From: Arbacia lixula
Lineage: Eukaryota; Echinodermata; Echinoidea; Arbacioida; Arbaciidae
Assembly (NCBI GenBank): GCA_963669155.1
Contig: OZ022597.1
Location: 17,173,410-17,237,409, forward strand
DNA: 64,000 bases
Direction: 5' to 3'
The notes under the pieces were generated by a model. It saw only the letters and a list, made by a program, of their open reading frames with translations, ran no database searches and had not been told where the DNA came from. The position numbers and the translations under genes are program-made. Positions 31,301 to 43,275 of this stretch are shown one piece after another (position 1 is the stretch's first letter; the number at the start of each line of letters is the position of its first letter).

Positions 31301-33763
31301 TTTTTTTAATTGAAATGGGCAGAAAGAGAAGTTTTGAAAAACATTGATCTTCAGTGGTTATGCTTAACTTTAAATCAATTTGAAGAGACATCTTTGCCAT
31401 ATATAAAGCATCACATTGCTAGTACTGCAGAACTTACTTCTTGGTTACCATTATTTGCTTTAGTATACAGACTGTGCATAGAGAATGTTGCCTAATTCTG
31501 ACATCAAAATAAAAATGATAGGAATCACCATTATCGTTTAATCTTTCAAGTTCAGATTTTATTGAAATCTTTGCATGAGACCATTCACAAATATCTCCTT
31601 ATGGGTAACAATGTGACTAATCACATATTCATATACGTTTAACATGATTCATCAAAACACTGATTGATACAGAATATAGTTTGTTTTAAACTATCAAGCA
31701 TGAATAAATATTGTGTCCCTTGAAAGTGTAAAACATAAAAGATCAAGGTCCAAGGAATATGCCTGACTGAATTACACACAGATTAAAAAAATACACCGTT
31801 TGTTATGAATTTAAGCAAAATATGTGCCCATTGTCTAAAAACTGATTTTGCTGTATGATTTCATTTTCTGTTCAGGGGAAGGGGTAGGCTTCGAATTTCT
31901 TGCAAATAAATACCCCAATTCGTTTAGACTGAAAAATCCAGATCTCCTCATAAGCAATAAACATGCGTCCACTCTGCTGACTTACTTTTTCATAAAAATG
32001 TCTGTATGCAAAGTTCACAATTAATGCTTTAACTAGTGTGACTTTCAAGCCTGCTTGATATATGAAAATTTCAAATACTTGTATTTCAGCACAATACAAA
32101 CGAATGGATACATGTGTGGGTTTGTTTTTTGCAATAAAAATAATATCATACATTAGCGAGGTTATACTACAGATGTGATACTAATTATTCTAGAATATTA
32201 TGCTCTACCAGATAACAATATGCAACAACAATGCTTTTGAACAATAATATACACAAAGACATTGAGTAGGTACTGCCATTTTAAAAAGGATCTTGTTCCT
32301 CTCAAAATGGGTATGCCTCAGACCAGAAAACCCAGTGTACACACACTTAGTACTTGACATTAACAGAATATACACAACACATTAAATAAACAGATGCTTT
32401 GTGATGATGGATGTCAACATATTGATGCATGTTTTCTTCAATTTCGTTTCAAAAACATCTCCAGACACAAAGTAATACATGTATTATGTGCATTAAGTTG
32501 TTAACAAATGTGCATGTTGAGCTGCATAACTCATGCATCCATCACACGGTTAAAAGAATAACTTATACAGCACCAGATTCAGTTTAAATATACACTTACA
32601 AAATAAGTGATATATAAAAAAGAAAGAGGAAAACAATAGACATTTCTTCTGTAAAAAGAAAAAGGCTTACGCTAAAGACACACCCACTTCACCTGTTTAA
32701 TGAATGCAGTACAGACATGGTCCAAGGAACACATTGGTATCACATGCGTGAGCTCTCCTGACCACATTATGGTCTGCTTTCATGTTATCGAAATATTCCA
32801 AAAAAACCTGCACTGATCGGGCTGATCGGGCTGATCGGGCTTTTTCTGCAGGGTTTCCCTTCCTTCTCGTTTCAATAAAGTACGCCAAATATAAGCTTGA
32901 ATGTGATCAGAGGGCGATAAAGTTCCAACTCTCCCCAGTCCAAGGTCAGTATTTGCCCTCTTATATCATTGAGAATGGTTGAGTACTGAATATCACAAAC
33001 TACTTCCAAACTTTATATTAACCAAGGACAAATAATTCATAAACAGTTTATGTATAAAACCAAATATTTTCATAATGTGACAAGAGTGCATTGTACTGTT
33101 TAGCAATGGCATTCACTGTAATCGTGGACGTACATGTTAGTGTAATGTGAACATCTTTGAAACAATGTTGATACAGCAGTTTTTTGTTCACATTTTGCAA
33201 GACTCAAATGACATTCTGGCATGCTTTCATACATTTCTATTAACGTAGGCCCTACATGCCCATATTTTGCATGAAATTCATTGTGTGTTGATGAAACCTG
33301 AATATTAACATTTGCAGCGTTGAGAAGGGCATCAGAACATGAATTTTGAGAGCACCGTGAGATTCACTATACACATCAAGAGCCAGTATTTCACATAACA
33401 CATATTTTCATGGAACATCAACACATATACAGCAACGGGGTATTCAGAGTAAATACTGAGTGGGGTAATGCAGAGACTAGTAGAATAAACAAAGGGGTGG
33501 TTGATGATTAATGCTGGATAACAAAAAAACTAAAGGCACAGTCACAAATAGTTGTTTTGCTGCTACTGCTCCATTTACAGCCTACACTCAGTCTAGACCA
33601 GCAACAACTTCTGCCGGCTTGAACTCTTAAACAGTCATCAAGACAATGATAATAACAGCAACCTTTCTTTGCAGCAATGTACGTGATACATTTTCTTTAC
33701 CTCCCCTTTCTCTTTCTTCGTCTTATTCTTTGTACCATTACATTCCCTTGATGATTTCCTCCG
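31301..33763. other. AT-rich stretch, possibly 3' UTR of the minus-strand gene
   Basis: No coding sequence or repeat of clear family is visible over 2.4 kb. Because it lies directly downstream (minus sense) of a natural stop at 33,764 and is free of recognisable mobile elements, it may be a long 3' untranslated region. Minus-strand aataaa signals occur (for example near 31,570) but are common in such AT-rich DNA. It includes a 9-bp tandem (ctgatcggg)3 at about 32,812-32,840. Confidence 0.3.
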
Positions 33764-33952
33764 TCAGCGCAATACCCCACTAGCGCCTGGAACGAGACTA
33801 ACCGCGCTAACCCCAGTATGCAGTGACAGACGAGGGGTGAACGGCAGAGCTTTCGGAGCGCCAGGAGTGTAGGCATATTTCGGCTCACGGGATACATAGT
33901 TCCGTGGATACAACTGCTGATACAACTGAGGGACAACCCACACCCACAGTGC
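33764..33952 (-). CDS. Terminal exon of an unidentified gene
   Basis: On the minus strand, after a possible acceptor (cttttgacaag), 62 codons run to a TGA at 33,764-33,766. The frame starts ALWVWVVPQLYQQLYPRNY, continues VSREPKYAYTPGAPKAL and PFTPRLSLHTGVSAVSL, and ends VPGASGVLR. Composition is far more GC-rich than the flanks and codon use is gene-like. The hydrophobic start followed by a proline- and tyrosine-containing tail suggests the last membrane helix and cytoplasmic tail of a multi-pass membrane protein. I do not recognise the family. Upstream exons would lie at higher coordinates; none was found before the mobile-element cluster at 34.3 kb. Confidence 0.5.
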   Translation of the reverse strand, partial: ALWVWVVPQLYQQLYPRNYVSREPKYAYTPGAPKALPFTPRLSLHTGVSAVSLVPGASGVLR

Positions 33953-34289
33953 CTTGTCAAAAGGCTATATCGCCTCTAGTACAGCATCTCTATGTACAGT
34001 TAATGCTAAACAGCCAAACTGCGATATCTCCATGAATATACCATATTTTCGTACGCTTTTTTGTAACTGTATGTTGGAGGTCAAAATTTATCAAATGTGA
34101 AAAAAAATTCATTAAAATTAGTGCTACATGAGAATGGAGAGAAAGAACGAGATATCAAAAAAGAGTAACATAGAGCAACAAAATATTGGAAACAGAGAGG
34201 CACATGAGAGAAGGATACACAAACACATTACCAAATAATGCTCTGGCGTGAAAAATTATCATTTTGTATCTTCCTCATAAGGGTGTTTG

Positions 34290-34615
34290 TCTCACCCTGT
34301 TCTGTTTCTGAACTGGTATCGGCCACCTAATTCAGCAAACGAAATTTTGAATGCTTACGAAGATGTACTGAAATTTATGAACAACTTTAATCTTTACTCA
34401 GTAATCATGGGCGATACAAACTATGATATTTAAAAAAAAAACCTTGACTTCTGTCATTAAAAGATACGACCAGTTAAATAACGTATATGGGCTAAATTAT
34501 ATTAATACAAAGAAATGCACTAGAATCACTTCTGAAACGGGAACCCTTATAGATAATATGTTAACAAATAATCTTGATAAGGTTAAAATGTCTGGTGTTC
34601 TTGAAATATCGTTAA
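34290..34615 (+). mobile_element. LINE endonuclease fragment, left part
   Basis: Apurinic-type endonuclease motifs of a non-LTR element are readable: WYRPPNSANEILNAYEDVL and NLYSVIMGDTNYDI (the GDxNxD catalytic block) near 34,312-34,430. After a frame change come LNNVYGLNYINTKKCTRIT, GTLIDNMLTNNLDKVKMSG and VLEIS. It ends at TTAA 34,612-34,615, where a DNA element is inserted. The next motif, SDH, continues at 36,481. Confidence 0.85.
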
Positions 34616-36476
34616 AGTTGATATTCATAGAAAATCCAAAAATATAGCGATCCATATATCAATGGAAAGCTGAAAGTGTGTAGAAGTCAAATTTATTCAT
34701 TATTTCGCTTATAAAATAACACAAAAGAAATAAAAACAGTTTTTATAACGCATCTCATAATGCTACGAACCCTGCCGTTTGCCGTCCGCGAAAAGAGCGA
34801 TTTTTTGTGACGTAAGGTGAATGGGCACGTAAGCCATCTCCAGCCGCTACATTACGTGTTTTATACGTATAGCTCTAGTATATCGTCCTAACTAAATATA
34901 TCATTTAAGGCTATATTTCACTGTCTTTTAGATTTTTCTTGTTAGTAGCATTTGAGTAAGTCTTGCACAAATCTAAGAAAAATAATCTCAGCAATAATAA
35001 AGTAAGAAAAACGAAAACATTCTGACCTTTATCGGGAGGTTTTACATTGAAATACGAAGTCGAGTCTACTGAATTTAATACGAGCTGTCGTTCGGAAAAG
35101 TTAGTTTTCTTGCACTTGTACGTTTTGTAGAGGTTATGCCATCTAACGACCTTTCAATTAAGGCTTACAGATATCTCAAATAATGTTGATAGAAGACTTG
35201 AGATAATATAATCTAGATATCAAACACTATATAGACCCATTTATATTTTTCTCGAAAGATTTGTTGACGTTCAACGTCATACATACTGCAGTACGATTAT
35301 GCACGCGCGCGTACGTCATTATAGCCCATGCATATCGCGACTGCATATCGTATGGTATAGCCTTACTGGTGCATTCGCATTCCATGATTACAATGCATGC
35401 TCGCGATCGCACACGTACGTACACATGTATGGGTATTGCGCATTTTCCTTTCATCAACACTCTGCTCATCGTTGATATTTCTGCTCGCAAATTAACCTTC
35501 GACTAACAAAAACTTTTGCATGTATGTACATTGTGTACTATACTTGTGGTCTCTTATTGCGCGAAATATAAACTGGTTTGTCAACATGATCACGGTATCA
35601 TAGTACATGTACATGTACATGCCTGCATCGTAGTTTTAATCTTATACAATTTCATCAGGATTGTTGACAGAACAATCGAGTCCTGTTCTTTTTTCTGTTT
35701 CGTCCCGGCCGACCGGTAGCTACTGCTACGGCTACGCTGAGCTACTGCACGGATCGGGCCCACGGTTATTGCAAACTCGCGCACTAAGTTTTGGAAAAAA
35801 TAAATACCCTCTAGTCTAAATCATTTCAACTACATACCAATTTTCGGTGCTGTTTGGATCAAGCCTGGCATGATCCTGGTTGCCCCTTGGCCTAGCATCC
35901 CGTAGTTTTCCATTTGTAGATCTAGATCGACATCTTCTTGAAGTTCAGGTTCTGGTTCATGCCGGTAAGCAATATCTACAGCGTCCGTAACAACACCATT
36001 CGTATATACTCGCAGCTTGAGCCTGAGGAGCGTTTGATTCATCATCAAAATCTCCCACTTCACCTTCATCGATTTCACTATCTGGTCCACTACTAGAGCT
36101 AATACTCTCGTCTTCAAGTTCTTCTTCAAAATTGTCGATTTGAAAATCTAAATCGAGGTCCAACTCATCCATTGTTGAAGTCTAAAAAATAGTTCAGTTC
36201 GCGAAACGTAATTTGCTGTTCGGTACGTACACGAAAGCTGCACGTGACCGATTGTCAAATGAAATCATGGACATTCAGTTACGTCATGCATAGTGGCCTA
36301 TTTTACGGGACGTAAATTGGGCAGATTTCGAGAGGGAATTTGAGTAGTTTTTGTTTGGATATTTATGCGCTCCTGGTTTGTTTTAAAATTTAGGATTAGC
36401 GTTATAATGATCATCAAGTAATAAACTTTACAATGATATCAACTTCAACCGTATTTAAAATCAATGAATATCAACT
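34616..36476 (-). mobile_element. 1.86-kb TTAA-target DNA transposon, non-autonomous or decayed
   Basis: The element is bounded by TTAA at 34,612-34,615 and 36,477-36,480 and by perfect 13-bp inverted ends, agttgatattcat and atgaatatcaact. Deleting it with one TTAA restores the LINE frame exactly as VLEIS-LSDHFMNYI, recreating the endonuclease SDH motif, so borders are certain. Inside are a minus-strand acidic reading frame near the right end (35,838-36,172) and CpG-rich stretches near 34,760-34,860, 35,290-35,420 and 35,700-35,765. No long transposase frame was seen. TTAA use fits the piggyBac or Kolobok superfamilies. Its ends differ from those of the TTAA element at 19.6 kb. Confidence 0.9.
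35838..36172 (-). CDS. Acidic first-exon-like frame inside the TTAA element
   Basis: On the minus strand ATG at 36,172 opens MDELDLDLDFQIDNFEEELE, then DESISSSSGPDSEIDEGEVG and DFDDESNAP. This is a strongly acidic, serine-rich start of the kind seen at the N-terminus of several transposon-encoded and nuclear proteins. That frame stops at 35,957. An overlapping frame then looks coding (AYRHEPEPELQEDVDLDLQ, GMLGQGATRIMPGL) up to a good donor, attg|gtatgt, at 35,837. One frameshift near 35,960-36,020 would unite them. The 'YRxEPEPE' phrase is faintly like proteins with P2X7-type C-terminal domains, too weak to assign. Function unknown. Confidence 0.4.
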
Positions 36477-36930
36477 TTAAGTGATCATTTTATGAATTAT
36501 ATTATATGGAAATCACATCATGTGGCAACCGATGGTCACAATCATGTGACATTTAGAAAATCTCGTGGTATTAACTGGCAGGTATTCCATGAAGACCTCA
36601 GGAGGCAAAAATGGAGTGTTATTGAAACATTTAGTGACTTAAATGATGCTGTAAAGAAATGGGAAGAAATGGTCCTAGTCCGAAACATATGCCACTGAAA
36701 ACCAAACGCATGCGTAAGAAATATTCCCCATGGTTGAATGATTCCATTCACAAACTTATGACAGATAGAGATACAATCAAAAAGAGAGCAATCGCTCAAA
36801 AAAGTGAACAGTTGTGGAAAGAATATAGACGGTTGAGAAATGATAGGAATACGGCAAGGTATTCATTTATTTCCACATTTTCAAATAAACAAACAATAGA
36901 CATAGTGAGGGCAAATGTTTGAAATAACAT
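36477..36930 (+). mobile_element. LINE fragment, right part after the TTAA element
   Basis: The LINE resumes at the duplicated TTAA with LSDHFMNYIIWKSHH, followed by RKSRGINWQVFHEDLRRQ and WSVIETFSDLNDAVKKWEEM. A second frame gives RMRKKYSPWLNDSIHKLM, RDTIKKRAIAQKSEQLW and RRLRNDRNTA. This is the usual linker between endonuclease and RT. The RT itself is missing: the element breaks off before the next LINE, which runs the other way. Confidence 0.85.
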
Positions 36931-37149
36931 AAATAACAAATTCATTCAACTAAATTAGGATATAAATGTTCGAAGAGAATGTGGAGGGGCCAATCTTAGA
37001 AGCTGGGCTTGTGAATTAAAAGGCCCCAGAGATGGCTTGGCAACACTACAATATGTAAAATTAATATATGAATTTTTAATGCATAAACTTATAAATTGTA
37101 TTAAACATTTGTAGCATGACATAATCATAATTTTCAATAAACAAACATT

Positions 37150-39335
37150 GTCAAGCATAACGTTGTATATATATATATATATATATATAAAAACAAATAC
37201 AAGAAAGAAAAAGCACATCACGAGAAAACATAATGCGCGAGAATAGGGAAAGGGATAGAATAGAATAATTGAACAGGGCTAGTGAGAAGAACAATTTAGT
37301 TTTGGGGGGAATACTAATCTTATCACATGTATGTTATTATCATTGTTATATTTCAAGTAAGAAGAAATGTACAAAAATAATCAAGTGTATATACACAAAA
37401 GGTAACATACGAAATACTACCAGCACGATAGCTTATTACTTATACTGATTTATCAAATATACTTTTAATTTAACTTTAAATGTATCTAAAGTGGCACTTT
37501 CCCTCAGAGATGTTTCCAGAAAATTCCAACTTTTGGGACCAGTAAACAAAAATGTTCGTTGTGAGGACATATATTTAAACAATGGCAAATGAAATAACGA
37601 TGATTGTCTCGTAGAGTGGTTGTGATATCTGTTATTTCTATTAAACATAGCTTGCAAAATATTGGGAGCTATTCCGTTTTCAACATTGTACATCAACTGG
37701 CAAAGGTTGTAATTATATAGGTCGGATACCTTTAATATACATTTTTTCAGAAAAATCCTATTTGTATGAGCAAGGTAATCTACATTATCTATTATTCTTA
37801 CTGCTTTTTTTCTGTAACAATTAAACTTTTTCAAGATAGCATGCAGCAGCATTGCCCCAAGCAAGGATACCATAATTCAAGTGGGGTAAAATTAATGTAG
37901 AATATAATAATTGCAGAATTGATGGTGGAAAAGAGTATCTAAGTTTATTTAGTACGCCAACATTACGTAAAATCACTTTTCTTATATAATCTATATGATC
38001 TTTCCATGTCAACTTGTCATCAATAAAAATACCAAGAAACTTTAATGAAGATACTCTTTTTAGAACATTTCCATTAAATATAACATCTCCGTCAATGTCA
38101 TTCAGCGTCTTACTAAATAACATATAATTAGTTTTGTTTATATTTAAGGACAATTTATTCGCTCTAATCCAATCATGCACATTTTTCAATTCATGATTTA
38201 CCATAGACAATAGTGTATGTGGATCGGAATGAGAAAAAAACAAATTTGAGTCGTCTGCAAATAATATAAATGACAACTGCTCGGATGAAGTATAAAAATC
38301 ATTAATGTATATCACAAACAAAAGAGGCCCGAGTAAACTGCCTTGTGGGACTCCACAAACAACAGGTTTTAAAGATGACTTACAACCATTTACAAAAACA
38401 AATTGACTTCTGTCGGTAAGGTAATTCCTGAACCATTCCAAGGCCCTGCCTCTGATACCGTAGTGATGGAGTTTGTATAATAGAATATCGTGATCTATGG
38501 TGTCGAAGGCCTTGGAGAAGTCTAGGAAAACACCAACAGTATGGAATGAACATTCAAAAGATCTAATTATTTTGTCTATTAATGTTAAAATCGCGTGAGT
38601 AGTACTGTGCTTCTTCCTAAACCCAAATTGAGAATTACACAAGATATTACAATGATCGAAAAAATCAATTACTCTAGTATATACAACTTTTTCTAAGATT
38701 TTAGAAAACGAAGTTAATAAAGATATTGGCCTATAGTTACTTATTTCATCACGTTTTCCCTTTTTGAATAGTAAAGTTTTGAATTTAGTAAAGAGACATT
38801 TATAATGTGCACTAAAGGGTCAATAATTTGTATAATGATGTTTTTTAACAAATAATTATCTAATCCGTCAAACCCGGGGCTTTTTTTATTTTGAAGATTA
38901 TTTACAATATCTAAAATTTCATTTCTGTCAGTGGGGGTCATAAATATAGATGCCGAATTGGCATTTTGTAGATAATCACTAAAATGTGTCCTTGTGCTTG
39001 GTATATTTCGTGCGAGATCGGGACCTATATGAACGAAATAGTTATTAATGGCTTCAGCAATATCAGGAGATTGATTCAGCAAGCGATCGCTACAGCGTAA
39101 CTCATTGATATATGTTGACTTTCTATGTTTATTCAGTACATTGTTTATTATTTTCCATGTCGATTTCATATCACGTTTATACAATTCAAATTGTCGAGCA
39201 TAATACTTTTTCTTTGCCAATCTTAAGAGAGTAGTTAATTTATTTTTATAAGATGTGTATTTAGTTTTCAAACTCTCTTCATGGTCTAGTTTGTATTTAC
39301 AAAATAAATCATTTTTACGATTGATAGATCTTAGA
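37150..39335 (-). mobile_element. CR1-like LINE, 5'-truncated, few breaks
   Basis: Minus-strand frames cover the linker and RT of a LINE. 39,271-38,741 gives YKNKLTTLLRLAKKKYYARQ and PDIAEAINNYFVHIGPDLA. 38,642-37,821 gives [56 protein letters not shown] and the catalytic FADDSNLFF. 37,873-37,436 gives RKKAVRIIDNVDY and PKSWNFLETSLRES. Two frameshifts separate these, near 38,750 and 37,840; otherwise the catalytic residues are intact. The 3' untranslated tail runs to the (ta)n at about 37,157-37,190. The endonuclease domain is missing. Confidence 0.92.
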
Positions 39336-39342
39336 AGTCCTT

Positions 39343-41397
39343 GTTACATTTGTTATAAGAAAGGCTAAAAAACAATATTACACTGTTAAATTATCTGAGT
39401 GTGCAAACAGAAACCAGACATGGAACATTCTTAAATCACTTTTAGCAAACAGTGATGCATCTTTAAATCTTCCACGCAGTGACTCTAGCAGTAGAGCATC
39501 TAAATTCAACGATCATTTCGCTAGTGTTGTTACAAATTTGTTCAACAATGAGCGTAGTGCGAATGAGGAAACATTTACGACTGTAAGAACGGCATTGTGC
39601 AACAATACGCTTATATTTAATACGGTATCGGAATCCGATATTATTAAGGGAGTGAGTGAGCTCAAAAATAAAAAATCTGTTGGTCTTGATGGCATATCTG
39701 TTCAGATACTCAAGGTATGCATTGATATTTTGATAAAACCAATAACTTACTTAATAAATAAATCTATTCGTGATGGAAAAGTCCCCAGGACATGGAAATT
39801 GGCGAAGGTTATACCAATCCACAAAAAAGGGGATAAAATGAACCCGGATAATTGCAGGCCAATTTCTTTGCTGCCTTGTGTTTCTAAAGTACTCGAGCGA
39901 GTAATCCAATTACAATTAGTTCGTCATCTTCAGGATAACAATGTACTTGCCCATGCACAGTCTGGGTTTAGGGCGAAACATTCCACTGTCGCTGCTTTAG
40001 TAAAGGTCACGGATGAGTGGTTAATGGCTATGGACGAGGGGATGTACACTGGGGCAGTATTTGTTGATTTACACAAAGCATTCGATACGGTTGACCATGC
40101 GCTGTTGTTGAAAAAATTGGTATCTATTGGTGTGAAGGGTGAATCGCTCAAGTGGTTCGAAAGTTACCTGTCAGATAGAAGGATAGTGACAGTAATTAAC
40201 AATGAGTTCTTTGAAGAAAGGTTGTTGACCCATGGAGTGCCCCAGGGCTCTCTTTTAGGTCCTTTGTTATTTGTTATTTTCATTAATGATTTGCCGAATA
40301 TTTTCCGATTTTGTCATACACATCTTTATGCTGACGACACGATAATCTACTTTTCTGACAAAAATGCTCACGTAGTAGAAGAAGTATTAGACAAGGAACT
40401 GAATGATTTAAATAATTGGATAACTAAAAATAACTTATTTGTTAACTACACTAAGACTGTGAGTATGCTGTTTGGCACGCGGTATATGCTATCAAAGTGC
40501 AATACCCTGAATGTTAATATTAGAGATGTACACATTAGTAAAGTTGAAACAACAAAATATCTCGGAAAATCTTTCGACAGTGAATTAAAATGGGATTTAC
40601 ATATAAACAAAATGTGTCAGAAAATTGGGAAAATGATCAGTTTCATTGGAAGATTGCGACATTTCATTAGTGAATCAAATTTAAATCTGATATATAAATC
40701 TGTAATACTTCCTCACTTTGATTATGGGGATGTAATTTGGCAATCAGCACCCAACAGTTCTCTTCAATGTTTGCAAAAACTGCAAAACAGAGCCGGCCGT
40801 ATTATTATGAAAATTAATCCCTATTCTTATACCTCTACTCAACATGTTCATGATTTATTAAAATGGGATTTACTGGAGTGCCGTTATAAGAAACATCTGT
40901 ACACAATGATGTGCAAAGTGTTGCACAATCTTAGCCCGGATTACATGTCTGATAACACTACAATTAGAACTTCCAGTTATGCACTACGTTCAAGTCAAAA
41001 CTTGAATCTTCCTAAACCAAGGTCAAATAATTGTAAAAGAACATTTTTCTATAGGGGAATATCACATTACAACCAACTACCCATTGCAATTCGAAATGCT
41101 GCAAATGTACGATCCTTTCAGACTTTATTAAATGATTACTTTGGATAAATATTTTATATATATATCAGGTAACAGGATTTTTTTTTTAATGATTTGTGTG
41201 TATGTAATATGTTATTTTTCGTAGTTAAATACTTGTTGTTCTCTGTATAGTAAATGTAGGACCCCAAGGAAGAACAGCAGTATTTCATTAATACAGCTGA
41301 ATTTGGGCTATCCTCCGTTTCTGATATGCTTCTTAACTTGTATACATTGTATGTATTTTTTATTTTGATTCGGAAATAAATACAAACAAACAAACAA
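39343..41397 (+). mobile_element. CR1-like LINE with long intact RT frame
   Basis: The frame is open from about 39,355 to the TAA at 41,146-41,148, almost 600 codons without a break. It covers the linker (RKAKKQYYTVKLSECANRNQ), the RT and the C-terminal region. RT blocks include [90 protein letters not shown] and catalytic YADDTIIYFS. The 3' untranslated region ends with ggaaataaatacaaacaaac at 41,397. The endonuclease is absent, so it is a 5'-truncated copy, probably recent given the intact frame. Its 5' end abuts that of the minus-strand LINE. Confidence 0.95.
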
Positions 41398-42547
41398 GGC
41401 TTCAACTTGAATTATGATCAAATTAATCAAATTAATATGTGTTACTGGAATAAAAACAAATGTATATTATGTTGAGATAACTATGAATCCAATAATTCAA
41501 CATAAAACATCGACATCGGTAACAGAACAATGGCAAATTATGTTAGCAACCCAATTTGTACCAAGTCTTTGTGTACGCATTAACTGTTTTCCTTTGTATG
41601 TGATGTGTTTATCTTAGTCATTGTCCTTTCAATATCATAACCATAGCAACAAATGTGCCCTTTGAGTTTATGCTTATACTTACGATTTGTACATGTACAT
41701 CCACATGTAAATGCAAATTGTACATCATTATCAGCTGAACAAAGATGTATCGAAATTGAAGTGAAAGGGGACCTTTATAAGTCGACACCATTGACTTTTC
41801 ATGTTCCTTCAATGCATTTGGTACAAGTACAATGCAACACACATGAATTCAGCAGTCTAGCTAGCCTAGGTTTTGGGCTGTTGAGAGCATGGACACGACT
41901 GAGTTTGTAAACAACTAAGTCTGACAATACAGACTAAGCCCTCATTCATGCCTACCCCTTCTCAGGAGAGAGAACAGAATCGAAGTATGAGTTAGTCTTG
42001 ATAGCCAGACCTTAGTTGTGTCCAGATCAGTTGCGTATATCTACCCCGACGCCTTGGAGCGAGGCTACAATCTAGCTGGCAAAAGGGTCATTGAACTTAT
42101 CGAATCGCTTCAGACGAGCACTCGATGTAAATGCATGCACGTACGTCCTGATTGGTCAATGAGTATGTATCTCGTCGTGACGTAACCATTGCAAGGTTCT
42201 TTCATGGAAAGCGCCACTCGAATGACACCCATGCACACAAGACTTGCTCGATCCTCGGGCTAATCAGCACTAAACACACATTTCGCATGTCCGTGGAGAG
42301 CAGATAAACGTCGTCATTATCACGTTTTTCGAGAGATGTTGTTGTAAGCGAGTGAAGAGCAGACATTCTTCCATGGTTCTGATGAGGGACTCCCCCGAGA
42401 CATAATAGACATGACACACTACACATCAGAGTTTAAATTATAGATGGAACGGTGTTACGTTATTTGAACTATAACACGTACATTGGATGCTTGACTCCCG
42501 GCATTCAGTTGCAGTTGCTGTTGTTTTTCATTGGGGTTATGTACGAT
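41398..42547. other. Spacer without recognised genes
   Basis: No coding region supported. Sequence near 41,890-42,030 (ctaagtctgacaatacagac..., ccagaccttagttgtgtcc) is similar in style to the repeat at 61.7-62.2 kb (cagactgggttgtgtcc) and may be a related dispersed element. Confidence 0.4.
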
Positions 42548-43275
42548 CATGAACCTAGCATGGATGGACTGCGCTCGGATATATAGACTTCTTTTGATCT
42601 ATGTGGTCCGCCTCCTCATAACAATTCAAGACATTCAGATGTTTTAAACAATTAGCTGTATTTCTAATTACGCAGTGCCTTCCTCTGAATAACCGAAGAA
42701 AATCTGGTTTGAAAAATATGTCAACCATTCAGCATTCGCTGTGAGTTAAAAGCTGATCTTAGTTTTGGGGATGAGCGGAAGGGAAATTTTGATAAAATTG
42801 TAGAAAGAATTTGGTCCATAACTTTTTCGGACATCTCCGGACACGAAGTTGAGGTTGTTTCCATGGAGATGGAACACTCAATAAACGATTTTCAAGATAA
42901 TTTTAAGGAAATATGACTGCCCAATGTGCGATATAAAGGCGTTTCTCTGAAATGTTTTCTACAGTATATTTAATTTATCACAAAAACGAAGCAACTTTAT
43001 AATTTGAAATTCACAGAATCATATCATTAAATAAAAATAAAAATATCATTATAAGATGTACGACTACTGCACATGCACCTCAGTACATGAAGTGCTCCTG
43101 AAATATCCTGCGCATACAGAATATGTATTCCTCTAAATGCATCCAAAATTTGTCTTGCTTGTTTGGCGGCGGTCGTCACTGGACCAAAGAACCAAACTCG
43201 GCAAATATTCTATTGTTTTATCAATGAACGCAGCACAAATTACTCTTCATGCTTTCTCCATGTCTTACACCTTCC
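42548..43275 (+). repeat. ~735-bp exon-containing repeat, copy 2
   Basis: The copy starts catgaacctagcatggatgg and includes the exon-derived ggactgcgctcggata, gttttaaacaattagctgta and tttggcggcggtcgtcac. It ends near ccttcctgg at about 43,275. No upstream exon sequence is present. The antisense frame seen in copies 1 and 3 is interrupted here. Confidence 0.85.

Noticed and set aside
37150-41397. Twin priming (one LINE inverted on itself)
   Set aside because: The two RT sequences belong to different subfamilies, and both include the same RT region rather than complementary parts.
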